Assembly: GCA_965153355.1 (NCBI GenBank)
Contig: OZ231127.1
Location: 67,394,001-67,458,000, forward strand
Source: Flaccisagitta enflata
Lineage: Eukaryota; Chaetognatha; Sagittoidea; Aphragmophora
Length of the DNA stretch: 64,000 bases
Reading direction: 5' to 3'
Positions 41,001 to 51,149 of the stretch are shown piece after piece (the stretch's first letter is position 1; each line of letters begins with the position of its first letter). A program made the translations under genes and the position numbers. Under the pieces are notes generated by a model. It saw only the letters and a program-made list of their open reading frames with translations. It did not search any database and was not told the DNA's origin.

Positions 41001-44000
41001 TGCTGAGCAGGGATACAAATTAGTTGAGCAATGGAATGCTTTCAGAGGAGAAAGAAACATAGATCAAAATGTGACTCATGTGGAGCACAACAGAGCTGCA
41101 ATCATCATGAAAGCTGCGGAACAAGTTTGCAAGCTCAAAGAACCTCTGACCGAGTTTTTCAAAGATGAGGATTCTTCTGGCATTCATCAAGTTATCAATT
41201 TTGATCTGACTTCAACCATATGCGGCTTTGAAATAGCAGCAGTAGCTTATTACTTTGTTGGAATAACAGACCCATTCTGGAAACTCTTGCATGGTACCAT
41301 CGAAAATGGGGTGTATGTCAAGAAAAAAGTGCATATATTGGATCTGATCCCTCAGCTGAGAAGCCTCAAAGCATTTCTCGAAAGTCTAGCGTCTGATGGC
41401 TTGCCATTGATGGAAGGGGAGACTTGTTTCGATGAGGGGTTTGTTGAAAAAGACTCCTTCAAGTTGATTCAAGATCTGACTATGGCAGATGACCGGGATA
41501 AGTAAGTTATGTTTGTGTATATGATTTGATCCTCTGATTCTGATCTATGCTTAAAGTGAGGTGGTTTGTCAATCTTCAGTTCTGGTCAAGGGTAAAGAAA
41601 GCAATGGATAATTTGGTTGGTTGGGATGGGAAATTTGTAGGTGGATACGGGGTTTGTGGGGGGATCAAAGTCTGTTGTGATGATCCAGGGTTTGTTGGGT
41701 GGTTTTTGGGTGGTTGGATGGTTCTAAATCTTGATAGAGGGTAGTGTTGATCCATAGCGAAGGTTACTTTGGTTGCTAGTCTTTGTCAGGGGTGGTTTGC
41801 ATAGTGTTTTTATGTGGTGAAGTGGGGTAGTTGGATGGTTTTTAGTTCTGGTCATGGGTGGTTTTGATTCATGGTATTGAGGTTTTAGGTGGGTAAGGTG
41901 GTTTGTGGGTAGTTGGTCGGTTAAATGATTGTCTAGATCAACAGAAAGAATTTTCTAGAAAAAATTAAATCTTTTTAGGGGCTCTTTTTATTAACTTTCC
42001 ACACATCTCTGGATACCCCCCCAAAAAGAATTGAAATATCCATTTTTTCTGACTGTGTCATTTGTCTTCAGGAACATGTGGACTACTAAAAAAAACCAAA
42101 AAACAAAAAAATTCTTCTGAAATTTTTTCATTTGTATCACTTTTTAGGCAATAAAGGTCATTTTTAGCACTTTTTGAGCATAAAATTGTTCATACAGCTT
42201 TGAAAATCCCAAAAAATACTGGAAATAGGTAGTAGTAGCTAGAATACACATGTTTTTACCATTAGCGAAAAGTTTGGGATATCTTGAAGATAACAGTATA
42301 AAAAAAACAAAAAAATGGCAAAATATTGTTTTTTCCAGTATTTTTCTGTCCTAAATCGTTTATGCAGCATAATAACTCCTGGAAAATCTTAGAAATGTGT
42401 TGCAACAGCTAGAATATACATGTTTTTACCCTTTGTGAAGAGTTTTTTTGATATTTTGAAGATTAGCGCATAAAAAAAGCCAAAAAACAGCAAAATATCA
42501 ATTTTTTTAATATTTTTAAGTCCTAATTCTTTCATGCAGCATAAAAATTCTTTAAAAACCTTTAAAATGTGTGGCTACAGTTAGGATATACATGTTTTTA
42601 CCCTTGACAAAAATTTTTTTGGGATATAACAAAGATAAGAGCATAAAAAGAATCAAAAAATGGTAAAATATCATTTTTTTAAGTAATTTTAAGTCTTTAT
42701 TCCTTTATGCAGCATAATAACCCCTGAAAAATCCAAGAAATATATAGTAGTAGTCTTGAGTATAATTTTTTTTAACTTGAAAGACCAGTTTTTTCAGAAT
42801 ACTTAAGTCTATAGTTTGAAAATAATATTTTGCTGTTTTTAAGCAATCTCAAAGCTTTCAATTGAAAAATATTGAAAATAACTGCTTGTTCAGGTTATAA
42901 ATAGTCATACTCGAGACTACTACTACACATTTCTAGGATTTTTCAAGAGTTATTATGCTGCATGAACAGATAAGGACGTAAAATTATTTTTAAAAAACGA
43001 TATTCTACCGTTTTTTTGGGTCTTTATCTCAAAAACTTTTTGTAAAGGGTAAAAATATGTATATTCTAGCTATTGCCACAAATTTCCAAGATTTTTTAAA
43101 AGTTTTTACGCTGCATGAACAAATTAGGACTTAAGAATACTGAAAAAAAAAATATTTTGCCATTTTTTGGCTTTTTTATGCGCTTATCTTCAAGATATCC
43201 AAAAAAATTTTTGTCAAGGGTAAAAACATGTATGTTCTAGCTATTGCCACACATTTCTAAGATTTTTTAAGAGTTATCATGCTGCATGAATAAATTAGGA
43301 CAGAAAAATACTGAAAAAAGCGATATTTTGCTGTTTTTAGGCCTTTTTTACGATCTTATCTTCAAGATATCAAAAAAAACTTTTTGCTAATGGTAAAAAC
43401 ATGTATATTCTAGCTGCTGCCACATACTTTCAATATTTTTTTGAATTTTTAAAGCAATTTCATGCTCAAAAAGTGCTAAAAATGACCTTTTTTAAAGTAA
43501 AAAGTGATATTTTTAGTAGTCCACATGTTCCTGAAGACAAATGACAGTCAGAAAAAATTGATATTTCGATTCTCTTTGGGGGGGTATCCAGAGATGTGTG
43601 TTTCAAAAAAACAATGCTATTTTGCTACAATTTTATCATAACTCTTTATAATTCAATTTTCAATATTTTTTTCGTGCAGGTTTGATCGAAGTAGTTGTTA
43701 GTGGTTTGTTTAAGATGCCGCATATACATTTGCAAAAGAAATAAAAAGTTGATATAGCTATTTTAAATGTTTTTATAAAACTATGACAAAAGACAATTTC
43801 TTATTTCTTATGCATAAGTATATAGTGTGACATATCAAACAAACCAAAAACCAATGTTTGGCATCAAATCTATCAAAATTGAAAAACTAATCACAAAGTT
43901 AGTGAAAAATATAGTAAAATTGTACTTTTTTTTAATATCTAAAAAAGTGCCCCTAAAAAGATAAAAGTTTTTTTAGATATGTGTCATATGCACCATCACA

Positions 44001-45883
44001 GTTATGAAACCACCTAAGTTAGTACTGTTCATTTCAAGTCAATTAGCATCCTTGCTCTAAAAGGCTGCGCTAGTGTGCTATGCAGTTGCGATAGTTTGTA
44101 AGTGGTTTTTAGTACAGTGGAGAAACGCTATGGTGCCTTAGTGATCTTTCACTGCTGTCCCACATAAGATTTGAGACGAGAATGACATAACTGTGGTTTT
44201 TTGCATAGGTCATGGGTATACAAACCAAAAACCATCAAGTTAAGAAATTTTTCCCAAAATGCTTAAAAGATTTTTTTTTATTTTGCATGAAAAATTTTTT
44301 AAGGTGGGTTAGACATTATTTTTGATAGCATGATGTTAATACTGATAAAGGTTTCCTTTTATTTAATAGGTTGTACCGTATGGTTGTCACAATAAATAAG
44401 ATTTTAATATTTTTGGCCACCATTGTAAAATTGTAACAGTGGCCTTAAAATTGAAAAATTATTCTATTTTAAAAATCATATAGTGCAACATATCAGATGA
44501 AAGAAAATTTTTGTAAAGAATAATAATATGCTATCAAAAAGTTGGTCAAATTAACCTTAAAAATTAATTATGCAAAATAAAAAAACAAATCTTTAACTTT
44601 TTTTCTTTCAAAAAGTGCTTTGGGCAAGATTTTCTACTTGATGATTCATGGTCTACATGCCCATGACCTATGTAAAAATGCAAAAAGCCACTTAGTTATG
44701 TCATTCTTGTCTCAAACCTTACGTGAGACAGCAGTGCTTGAGGCATGTCTGCCTTTATACTAACAAAATATTATCCAGTATTTTCCATTTTATACTTGGT
44801 AGGCTTCAAATTGCATATGTCATCCAAGTTCTGGCAAAAGCTGCTTTACTGACAATGAAGAACCAAGCAGACTATTTGATTGAAGGGGAGTATAGTGAGT
44901 TGGCTGATGATCCACTCTTTTATGAGGCAACTGCCAGTGTTCCAACCACTAATCAAACTGGTGAGGCTGATTTTGCTCTACTGCGAAGTATCAAAGAAGC
45001 TATGCCCAGATTAAGTCATAGTAATCTAGAGGCAAGAATCAAGCTCAAAAGAAACAAACCAGTCACTGATTACTTGGACTCCAAGTCCCAACATGAGAAA
45101 TCAAAGATCATGACTGAAGCTACTAAATCATTCAAAGACAGAGAAGCTCAAATTAAGGTGAATGATCAAAAATACAAGGAGGGACTCAAAGCAAAAAGAG
45201 AAAAGAGGATTTTATCAAAAAGAGAAAAAGAACAAACTGATGGAAAAAGAAATCTGGAAATAACAAAATGTTGGTCTCAAGAATTTGGAGCAATTTGGCT
45301 TCCAGAAGAAATTGATTCAAAGCTGGAAAAAATTGAGTCTGAGGAACTAAAGCTTAAAGCCACAAATGCATTAATTGAGTACTACCATTACATTTGCAAT
45401 GCTCAGTCATCAAATAAGGATCTTTTTCATAAGACCAAAGCAAAGAAAGCATTCACATTCCAGGAAAAATACTTGCATCTTCAACAGCTCCTGGAGCAGA
45501 ATCCATACCTCTTTGAAAACCCAAAAACCACAGATGAGGGAACCAGACTAGATATCACTCTGGCAGCAGATAAAGTGGTTCAATTGATTGATGAGAAATC
45601 CTCAGATGATGACAGGAAACGTCATATTAAAGCAAGCAAGTTGCAGCTGCCATCTCTGACTGAAAATCCTGATCAGCTAATTTGCAAAAGGATGGTTTAC
45701 AAACAGCTTGAGGGTGTAGAAGTAAATTGGGTTACAGGAAAAATTCTTCATAAGATTGGGGAGTACAGAAGGAAACTTTATTTCGCAGTCAAGCTAGATG
45801 GTGATCAAGAAGAGAAACATGTAGCAGTACTTTATGAAATCCGTAGGGGTCAATTGGCTCTCTTGCCTCAAGATGATGAGTAA
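30967..45883 (+). CDS. Six-exon transposase-like protein, 1,303 residues, gene model span
   Basis: Exons 30967-32080, 34837-35372, 35515-35746, 37768-38076, 40862-41501 and 44803-45883 join in frame at all five junctions (3,912 bp with stop). Layout: Ser/Arg-rich 10-290, conserved pre-coil segment 296-371, coiled coil 375-520, RNase-H-like core about 530-1010, basic coiled region 1020-1100, Tudor/chromo-like end 1237-1303. From memory it matches an uncharacterised family of predicted proteins in fish, cnidarians and other animals (shared features: EVRxCxxxLLxxxVSxxxV, xxSDxxxxxKxFxxxLxxY, FFCxxH, VPTTNxxxExDFAxL). Candidate catalytic residues are D603, D678, C722-x2-H725 and E998. I infer a DDE transposase-derived protein, possibly still mobile or domesticated. 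The function is not established. Confidence 0.85.
32094..32485. mobile_element. hAT-type MITE, second copy
   Basis: About 390 bp with the same order as 25849-26218 and ends TAGGCCTGATTTT and AAAATCAGGCCTG. The flanks share 'cacatag' but the duplication is not clean. It begins 13 bp after the exon 1 donor. Confidence 0.85.
33048..33703 (+). repeat. 82-bp G-rich minisatellite, 8 copies
   Basis: Nearly identical units contain GGTGATTAGGGGGTGATA, GGGGGGTGACGGGTAC, a T run, and GGTGGTGGGATCCGGAGCAC. It lies in intron 1 of the transposase-like gene. Each unit has several G tracts on the coding strand, so G-quadruplex formation is possible. Confidence 0.97.
33945..34105 (-). mobile_element. GTCGCG-palindrome dispersed repeat, minus-strand copy in intron 1
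   Basis: CAAGGCCGTATACACGAGCC, GTCGCGTGCGGGTGGGCAGG, GACGGACGG run and terminal AGTCGCGTGCACGCGACT palindrome at 34082-34099. Confidence 0.9.
34837..35372 (+). CDS. Transposase-like gene exon 2: coiled coil and start of core
   Basis: The acceptor is tttggcaaag|GTGTG (weak pyrimidine tract) and the donor TTCAG|gtctag, phases 1 and 0. It encodes VDFHDPPRNSQRCVPKQSKA, a Lys/Glu-rich coiled coil of about 140 residues, then ENGRYSEEVRICALALLEQG and FSARNVVQ. The RYSEEVRIC...LL...NVV motif opens the conserved core in the family. Confidence 0.83.
35515..35746 (+). CDS. Transposase-like gene exon 3: first candidate catalytic Asp
   Basis: The acceptor is aattttag|GCTAT and the donor CCACTG|gtattg, phases 0 and 1. 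It encodes AMDIVLRRLTGKTLDQVPCD to MTLASDTATHSNISFLGSRV and HFPDGSSLTTG. Relatives have TxxTDGTTKFGxHFxxYxVxTPxxSYTLGV here, so D603 in LASDTAT corresponds to the Asp of a strand-1 RNase-H motif. The donor was chosen because it makes TTG-VQPIV, which fits relatives; a later GATTG|gtatga donor does not. Confidence 0.85.
36061..36655. mobile_element. Foldback element 1
   Basis: Left arm contains 'catccaccagtcacaagatt' and 'ttctctggtcaagatttagg'; right arm contains 'cttgtgaccagtggatgaa' and 'atcttgaccagagaaaattt'. Arms are about 200 bp at roughly 80 percent match. No coding potential. Confidence 0.88.
36826..37392. mobile_element. Foldback element 2
   Basis: Left arm starts GAGAATGACATTACT and includes GAAATATTCCCTGGAGGGAT; right arm includes ATCCCTCCAGGGAAGATTTC and ends CAGTAATGTCATTCTC. 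The arms meet almost in the centre. Confidence 0.9.
37768..38076 (+). CDS. Transposase-like gene exon 4: second Asp and CxxH
   Basis: The acceptor is aattcttag|GAGTT and the donor ACATGG|gtaaaa, phases 1 and 1. It encodes VQPIVSETADSLLEMLHELF, NLKSDQAIVNFKLHRIFEEY and GRVFPFFCLMHLQANM. D678 aligns with the Asp of MSDRHxxEKxF in relatives, and C722-L-M-H725 with FFCGLH. A C/DxxH motif after the second Asp is a known feature of several DDE superfamilies (hAT, P, Kolobok, Transib). Confidence 0.87.
38395..38835. mobile_element. Foldback element 3 (intron 4)
   Basis: Left arm: 'aaacaatcattttggttttt', CCTAGTATGTAGAAATTT, 'gaattgagtgccaaaaatgg'. Right arm: 'tttggcactcaatcg', AAATTTCTACATACTAGG, 'aaaatgattatttttggtt'. 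Confidence 0.87.
38870..40305 (+). repeat. 81-bp G-rich minisatellite, about 17 copies (intron 4)
   Basis: The unit contains GATAGGTGGTGATTTGGAGC, TATTGTGTGGGTGGAAAGGG, GTGGTTTGGGGGTGCTGGAG and TTGAGATAGGTAATTTTACT. A variant block with AGTGCTATTGTGAGGG recurs about 340 bp apart (39611 and 39951), indicating a four-unit higher-order repeat. Confidence 0.95.
40862..41501 (+). CDS. Transposase-like gene exon 5: core insertion domain
   Basis: The acceptor is tttcttacag|CTGAT and the donor GATAA|gtaagt, phases 1 and 2. It encodes ADSQMKYLALFEESVTDAEK to VEHNRAAIIMKAAEQVCKLK, INFDLTSTICGFEIAAVAYY, FVGITDPFWKLLHGTIENGV and LPLMEGETCFDEGF. The join LQANM-ADSQMKYLALFEE fits GLADxxEETLKLWE in relatives, and TDPFWKLL fits TGPFWRKLE. 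It probably forms the helical insertion between the second Asp and the final Glu. Confidence 0.88.
41995..43625. mobile_element. Foldback element 4, 1.6 kb, with internal tandem repeats (intron 5)
   Basis: Outer arms: 'tctggatacccccccaaaa' with 'gtcttcaggaacatgtggac', and 'gtccacatgttcctgaagac' with 'tttgggggggtatccagag'. Inside, each arm carries about four copies of a roughly 150-bp unit with ACATGTTTTTACCC (left) or GGTAAAAACATGTATATTCT (right). The whole element folds back on itself. Confidence 0.9.
44145..44730. mobile_element. Foldback element 5 (intron 5, next to exon 6)
   Basis: Left arm CACTGCTGTCCCAC to GAATGACATAACTG and CATAGGTCATGGGTATAC; right arm GCCCATGACCTATGTAAAAA, TTATGTCATTCTTGTCTC, GTGAGACAGCAGTG. 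It ends about 70 bp before the exon 6 acceptor. Confidence 0.9.
44803..45883 (+). CDS. Transposase-like gene exon 6: final Glu, basic coil, Tudor/chromo-like end
   Basis: The acceptor is tacttggtag|GCTTC, phase 2, with a stop at 45881-45883. It encodes LQIAYVIQVLAKAALLTMKN, then ASVPTTNQTGEADFALLRSI with E998, the counterpart of VPTTNxxSERDFAxLD. A long Lys/Glu-rich coil follows (DREAQIKVNDQKYKEGLKAK), then FGAIWLPEEIDSKLEKIESE and a small beta-rich end, ICKRMVYKQLEGVEVNWVTG to FAVKLDGDQEEKHVAVLYEI. The stop codon overlaps a perfect donor (GATGA|gtaaga), so a further 3' exon is possible. Confidence 0.88.
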
Positions 45884-46194
45884 GACACAAATCTATCTTG
45901 CTTACTTGCGACTTATTACCTTGCCTCAATAGGTTCTGCCCACTCACAACATTAGGATGCTTAGTGCATTATTATTTCAGTCCTTTGTATCAGAATAATT
46001 ACTGTGCTTTATGAGATAACTATACTGGAATCTTTGTCTTTATATCATCTGCAAATGGATATATGGCTCATATGGTATCTGGAGAAATCTTTGATTGTTG
46101 AAGAATGTTTCTTCAATTTCTATTTTAAGGTATTTGATAAATTGGTACAGTTGTACTGATACACTAATACAAGATTTTCTTGTTTTTACCTTCA

Positions 46195-46757
46195 GGAGTT
46201 ACAGTAGATCTTGTTTAGACTTGAGATAAGGGGGCAAGCATTGTAGAGGAGTGATATTTGGAACAGACTAATTAAGAGATGCTTTATTGCTTATGATAGC
46301 TGGTTGCTGTGGAAATGCATTCCTATGTATTTTTGCTAAAATATCAATTTTTTGAAAAACTTTTTGAGGGAATATTTTTTTAAATTAAATTTACTACAAA
46401 TTTCCCACAGCATGTTCTGTAGAAATATTGCTCGTTTAGCAGTTGCTAGGGGTTGTCACACTTTGATACGCTCCCTAGCAACGGTCAAACTAGCATCATT
46501 CTTACAGAACATACTGTGGGAAAGTTGTAGCAAATTTGATTTTGAGCAATGTTCCCTAATCATATCTGTCAAAATATTGATATTTTGGCAGTTCTAAATT
46601 TGCAAAAAAATTATTTTAGTTTCCATAGCAACCAAAAAATCAGGAACACAAGCATCAATTGAACAACTTATATTTCAAATATAAAGTTTATCAAATAAAA
46701 TTAAGACACTTAAATGCTTGCCCCGTTATCTCAAGTCTAGACTAGATCTACTGTATC
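46195..46757. mobile_element. Foldback element 6 (3' flank)
   Basis: Outer arms TACAGTAGATCTTGTTTAGA with GGCAAGCATT, and 'aatgcttgccccgttatctc' with CTAGATCTACTGTA. Inner pairs include CATGTTCTGTAGAAAT with TTACAGAACATACTG and TTGCTAGGGG with CCCTAGCAA. An AATAAA at 46694-46699 could serve as polyadenylation signal. Confidence 0.88.
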
Positions 46758-47214
46758 AATCAAGGGAGGGGGGGGTAAATGATTATTATTCTTGCCAAAA
46801 ACTATTCTGTTTATTGCTATCTTATCACATATTCTCTTTTGGTTATTACCTATTACTATTCTACCATTGACAGAGTGGCCCTCACATCATCTCTCATACC
46901 ACCAAACCTAGTCCAGCTCTCATTTATCCAGTAAAGGCTCCAGATTATTCTTGTTTTTTTTTAAAGTACTTCTTGTTTTGCAGTTCGTTCATATGCATTA
47001 AAGTGTTCATCTTAATTTATCCTCTATGGTCTCAGTAGCTTCAGTAGGTAATGTAATTAGCTAGACAATAATGATTCTTTGACAAGGTATCTGATCAGAT
47101 AAGGGAGTTTTTTAGCTAAATATTCATCTGTGGTCAAAAGCAAGGACAATTATGATGACATGCAACCGCATAGAATATTCAGGATCATGTTGTAATTGTG
47201 GGATTTTACAATCC

Positions 47215-47705
47215 ATTTCACTTTGACCATGTTTGACCCCAGGAATCCGAATCTGCAGTCCAAAATGGTCTCAGGTCAATATTTCAATAGAGTACAGGTA
47301 CATTTCTCAGGGCAAAATACTATAGAATGTCAGATCCTTAAAATTGAAATTTTGTCAATCTGATTGCAGATTCAAAATCCTTGCTTTCTTTCTTTGAAAA
47401 TTTTATTTAAAAGACAGCCAAAATGTATTTTATCAATCAAAAAAAGCTAATTTAAGACAAAAGAGCAATTTTACTCTGTTTAGCGCCTATTCTGACGTTG
47501 TTCTCCCTGAAATTTTAAGAATAAAAAAACACTTTCCTTTACCAGTCTTCTCTAAGGATTTTGAATCTGCAATCAAATTGACAAATTTTCAATTTTAAAA
47601 AATTACCATATATATTATTTGGACCAGAGAAATGTACTTGTAGCCTATCAAAATATTGACCTGAGACTATTTTTAAATGCAGATTTGGATTCCTGAGGTC
47701 AAAAT
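47215..47705. mobile_element. Foldback element 7
   Basis: Left arm 'gaccccaggaatccgaatct' to 'ctcaggtcaatatttcaata'; right arm 'tattgacctgagactatttt' to 'cagatttggattcctgaggtc'. Its right end overlaps the start of the open segment at 47677. Confidence 0.85.
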
Positions 47706-47848
47706 TAGTGGAAATGGGATGGATGGTAAAATTTCACAATTGTTACATGATCCTGAATATTTCAATGCACCTGCACGCTACGGGGGAGGCTTTCATAAGT
47801 CAAGAAAAATGCTCCGTCATGACAGCAAGTGGTTTGGGCTTTATGAAG
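47674..47848 (+). CDS. Exon-like open segment, unknown product
   Basis: Between atgcag (within a foldback arm) and TATGAAG|gtctat. It reads GNGMDGKISQLLHDPEYFNA then PARYGGGFHKSRKMLRHDSK and WFGLYEG. The part after the foldback (47710 on) has coding-like composition and is not repetitive in the window. It could be a further 3' exon of the transposase-like gene, or a fragment of another. Confidence 0.3.
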
Positions 47849-48239
47849 GTCTATTCTATCACTTTATATTGTCATTGAAGAGAAAAAAATTGTTTTTAAT
47901 CAACAAAATCATTCATATTTTCTTCAGTCTACCAGATAGGTTAAATGGTTATAGCCCAGCTTAGATTCTTGTAAAACAAAGCCAACACCTATAAGTCGTG
48001 TGCGGGACATAAATAACTTAGGAAGACATGAATTGAATTAAAAAAACTTAAGATTACTTAAAATGACTTAAAAAGACACAAAATGATGATAAATGATGTA
48101 TACGACTAAATTGACCAAATTGACTAAAGTGACTCAATTTCACGTAAAATGACTTACAATGCTTTAGAATGATAAATAATGACTTAGAATGACTAAAAAT
48201 GGCCTAGAATGACCAAGAATAACTAAAAGTAATAAAAAA

Positions 48240-48335
48240 AAGTAAAGTTTGACCAATGGACTGACAGACCAACGGACCAACAGATAGATGGATGGACAAA
48301 GCAGGTTGTAGAGTTACGTGCACGTGTCTAAAAAT
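48240..48335 (-). mobile_element. GTCGCG-family dispersed repeat, degraded
   Basis: Has the GACAAAGCAGGTTGTAGAGT block and a decayed hairpin GTTACGTGCACGTGTCTAAA. A 3' fragment with CATTACTGCTCCTGCCCAAC and GTGTATCCGGCCTTGTTA lies at 48795-48852 on the plus strand. Confidence 0.65.
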
Positions 48336-48859
48336 TATCTTCCTCACAAAGTTTCTCTTCATTTGATACGTCGCACCATAGCTTTTATCAAGAGACAAAA
48401 AATTTCATTTTTTCCTACATCAGTGTAGGTTGTTATGATAGTAATGTTATCTTTTGTTATAAGAAAATTGAATTTTTTTATTTTTGAGTAATAGTATAAA
48501 GTGTGACCTGTCAAACAACTGGAAATTTCATCTGGAATGTGAATCTTTGCTCAAAACATACAAATTCTTTATGGATTAACATATATGGCCAAAGACATTG
48601 GTTAAGAGCTATATTTTGTCAACTTGAAACAAATTTTGAAGCGCATTTCTTTTAAATCAAATGGAAACTGATGGAGGGAGTCCAAAGGATGCCATAACCA
48701 GTGGCCATCAAGACCTAGTATTTAATACAGCCTGGAGATTTCTCCCCCATGGCGTGCCTGCCTTGAATTATAGTTGGAATGATATTAGGTTTTCGCATTA
48801 CTGCTCCTGCCCAACCGGCTGCGACTGGATTGCCGTGTATCCGGCCTTGTTATACTAAT

Positions 48860-50330
48860 AGATCATCCAGATAGTATGCAGCTAAGTTAGCTCTGCAAGT
48901 CTGTTCCCACCCAGTGCATTATCAGGTGGCAGCAATTTGGTTAGGTAGTGTACAGACAAAAGATAGCAACATCAGGTCATACTTTGATATGTTGTGAGTA
49001 GTAAAATTGTGTTTATCGGCAAAGAACAACCCCACTAGCTGATTCGTTTAGATCCTCCATTAATTTGTAGCGCTCATTCTCTCATTTAAAGTTGCAGGTA
49101 TGTAACTTACTGAGCTGCTTCTTGGTCCGTTGGTCGGCACCTCAAAGACTGACATGTATTACCATGTTGAAATAAAGGGGAATCCCACCTTTGTAGCCCC
49201 TCATGATCTAATACAATTGAAAATTATATAAAAATTAAAAAGTTGCAAACAATTTAGAGGTCTTGAAGAAACAGGCAAATCTGCAGATCGGTATGTATAA
49301 TATAGGCAAAGTTTTAAAATAATTTTCATGTCTCAAATGGGGCTTTGAGTAAGAGTTCATTTATGTCGAGGTGCAAACGAAGGACAAATTAGAGGAGTCA
49401 AAACATTTTTTTCAATATTCTTAATTTTACAAATCTAGACTTTTTTCATCAAAGAATATCATTGTTATGTTATGATACGGAGCAAGATCGCGAGAAATTT
49501 GGCTTTCAATAAGGTAAAAAAATTTACATCAAATTTAATGATTTTTGAAAACAGTTTTTGTAAGTAAGTTACTTCTTGATTACAAAATAAAAAAAATTTA
49601 TGCAAAATCTATTATAATAAGCTAAATATTGATAATTTTATATCTTTTATGCAAATTATCAACTTTTTTCATTTTGAACACTATTTTTAGTACTTACAGT
49701 GGTCCGATTTGAATACAATTTTACCTGGAGGTAGTCCATGATGTCAAGTACCTCCAGTAAAAATTTTGTCTAAATGGTCAACTTTAAAGGAATAACATTT
49801 TTCTTTAAAAAATTAAAAATATTTTTTCTTAAATACATAAAAACAGTCAAATCAAATTTTTCATACAGCCCAATTAGGGTCTATTTAGGTGCCTAGAAAT
49901 TTTCAGCTCTTTCTAAGATTAAGATGGTTTTAGGAAAAAAATAGCCAAAATTAACTAATTATGGCCACATTTTGCCTATTTTTTATGACATTCGCACACA
50001 CACCTAAAATTGGGTCAAGCAAGCCTAGATATGTGTTTTCCAAAGTACTATGTACATTTTAGGATCAACATAATATAGGTCCCTAGACTTGCCCTTTTTA
50101 TGAAGCTCTAGAAACTTATTCCTCAACGATAATATTGATGTGATCAAAAAAGTCTGGAAATGTTAGCTAAGAAAAATTACTTTGTTGCATTTTCAATTTG
50201 CAATTTATTAATTTATAAAGAAAAAGCATTATGATAAATGCTATTTTCTACATATTTTTCTTTGTGTCTTACAGATTTTTTTTGTTGGTAATTTTTTTTA
50301 TCAATCTCATTGATTAATCACGTATTCAAT
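48860..50330. other. AT-rich stretch, no gene seen
   Basis: No open frame of coding quality. A small hairpin (TTTTACCTGGAGGTA ... TACCTCCAGTAAAA) lies at 49720-49765. Confidence 0.6.
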
Positions 50331-50357
50331 GATTCATGGATTTGGAAATTCATTGTT

Positions 50358-50412
50358 CTCATTCATTCATTCATTCATTCATTCACTCATTCATTCAGTC
50401 ATTCATTCATCC
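50358..50412. repeat. (ATTC)n microsatellite
   Basis: About 12 CATT units; the Phe/Ile/His/Ser open frame is an artefact. Confidence 0.95.
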
Positions 50413-51149
50413 ATACGTTCAATTAATCTATCTTTTGTTCACATTCAATCACATCTTATATGGTAAGTGCAATATGTTTTCAACTTTTCTAATGTGCTCT
50501 CATTTGTCAATTCTTTCATTCATTCATTTTAAAATTCATTCATTGGATGTTCCCACTGTGATGTGATGTATAGATGAACGCCATGCACAAACATACCTTA
50601 CAAAAATGGATACAAAAATGACCAAACAATAAAATTGATTCTAAAGAAGGGAATTCAATAAAAGGGTGAGCAATGCAAGATATCAATAAATATCGATTAA
50701 AAGTGTTGGTAAATGACAAGTAGATGACAAGTAAATGACTAGTAAATGACGAGTAATGCATGACAAAATCTTTCGTTTCTTTCCTTTTCCTCCACTCGAT
50801 CTCGGGATCTTTTGATTTTGTTCTCAGAGAAAGAAAAGCCTTAGATTAGCAGAGACCTGTCAGGAAAGGACATCTTGCGTCATTATTTTAAACTGTTTTT
50901 TTTTAAATAAATGTTTCATCACAGTGTGTGTTAAGACCAGAGCAAAATGTGTGTGCTACAATGCATGTTAGCTATCAGATCTTACTAGTGTTCTTTATAT
51001 ATTTCATAACTTTCATAACTCATATTTCTTTTCATCTTTAATATTTCTTATATAATCTATAATAACTATTATAATATTTATCATTTAAATATTTTATCTT
51101 ATCTTGAGTTGTCTTTTACACTTTTATTTTTAACAACAACAATATATTT

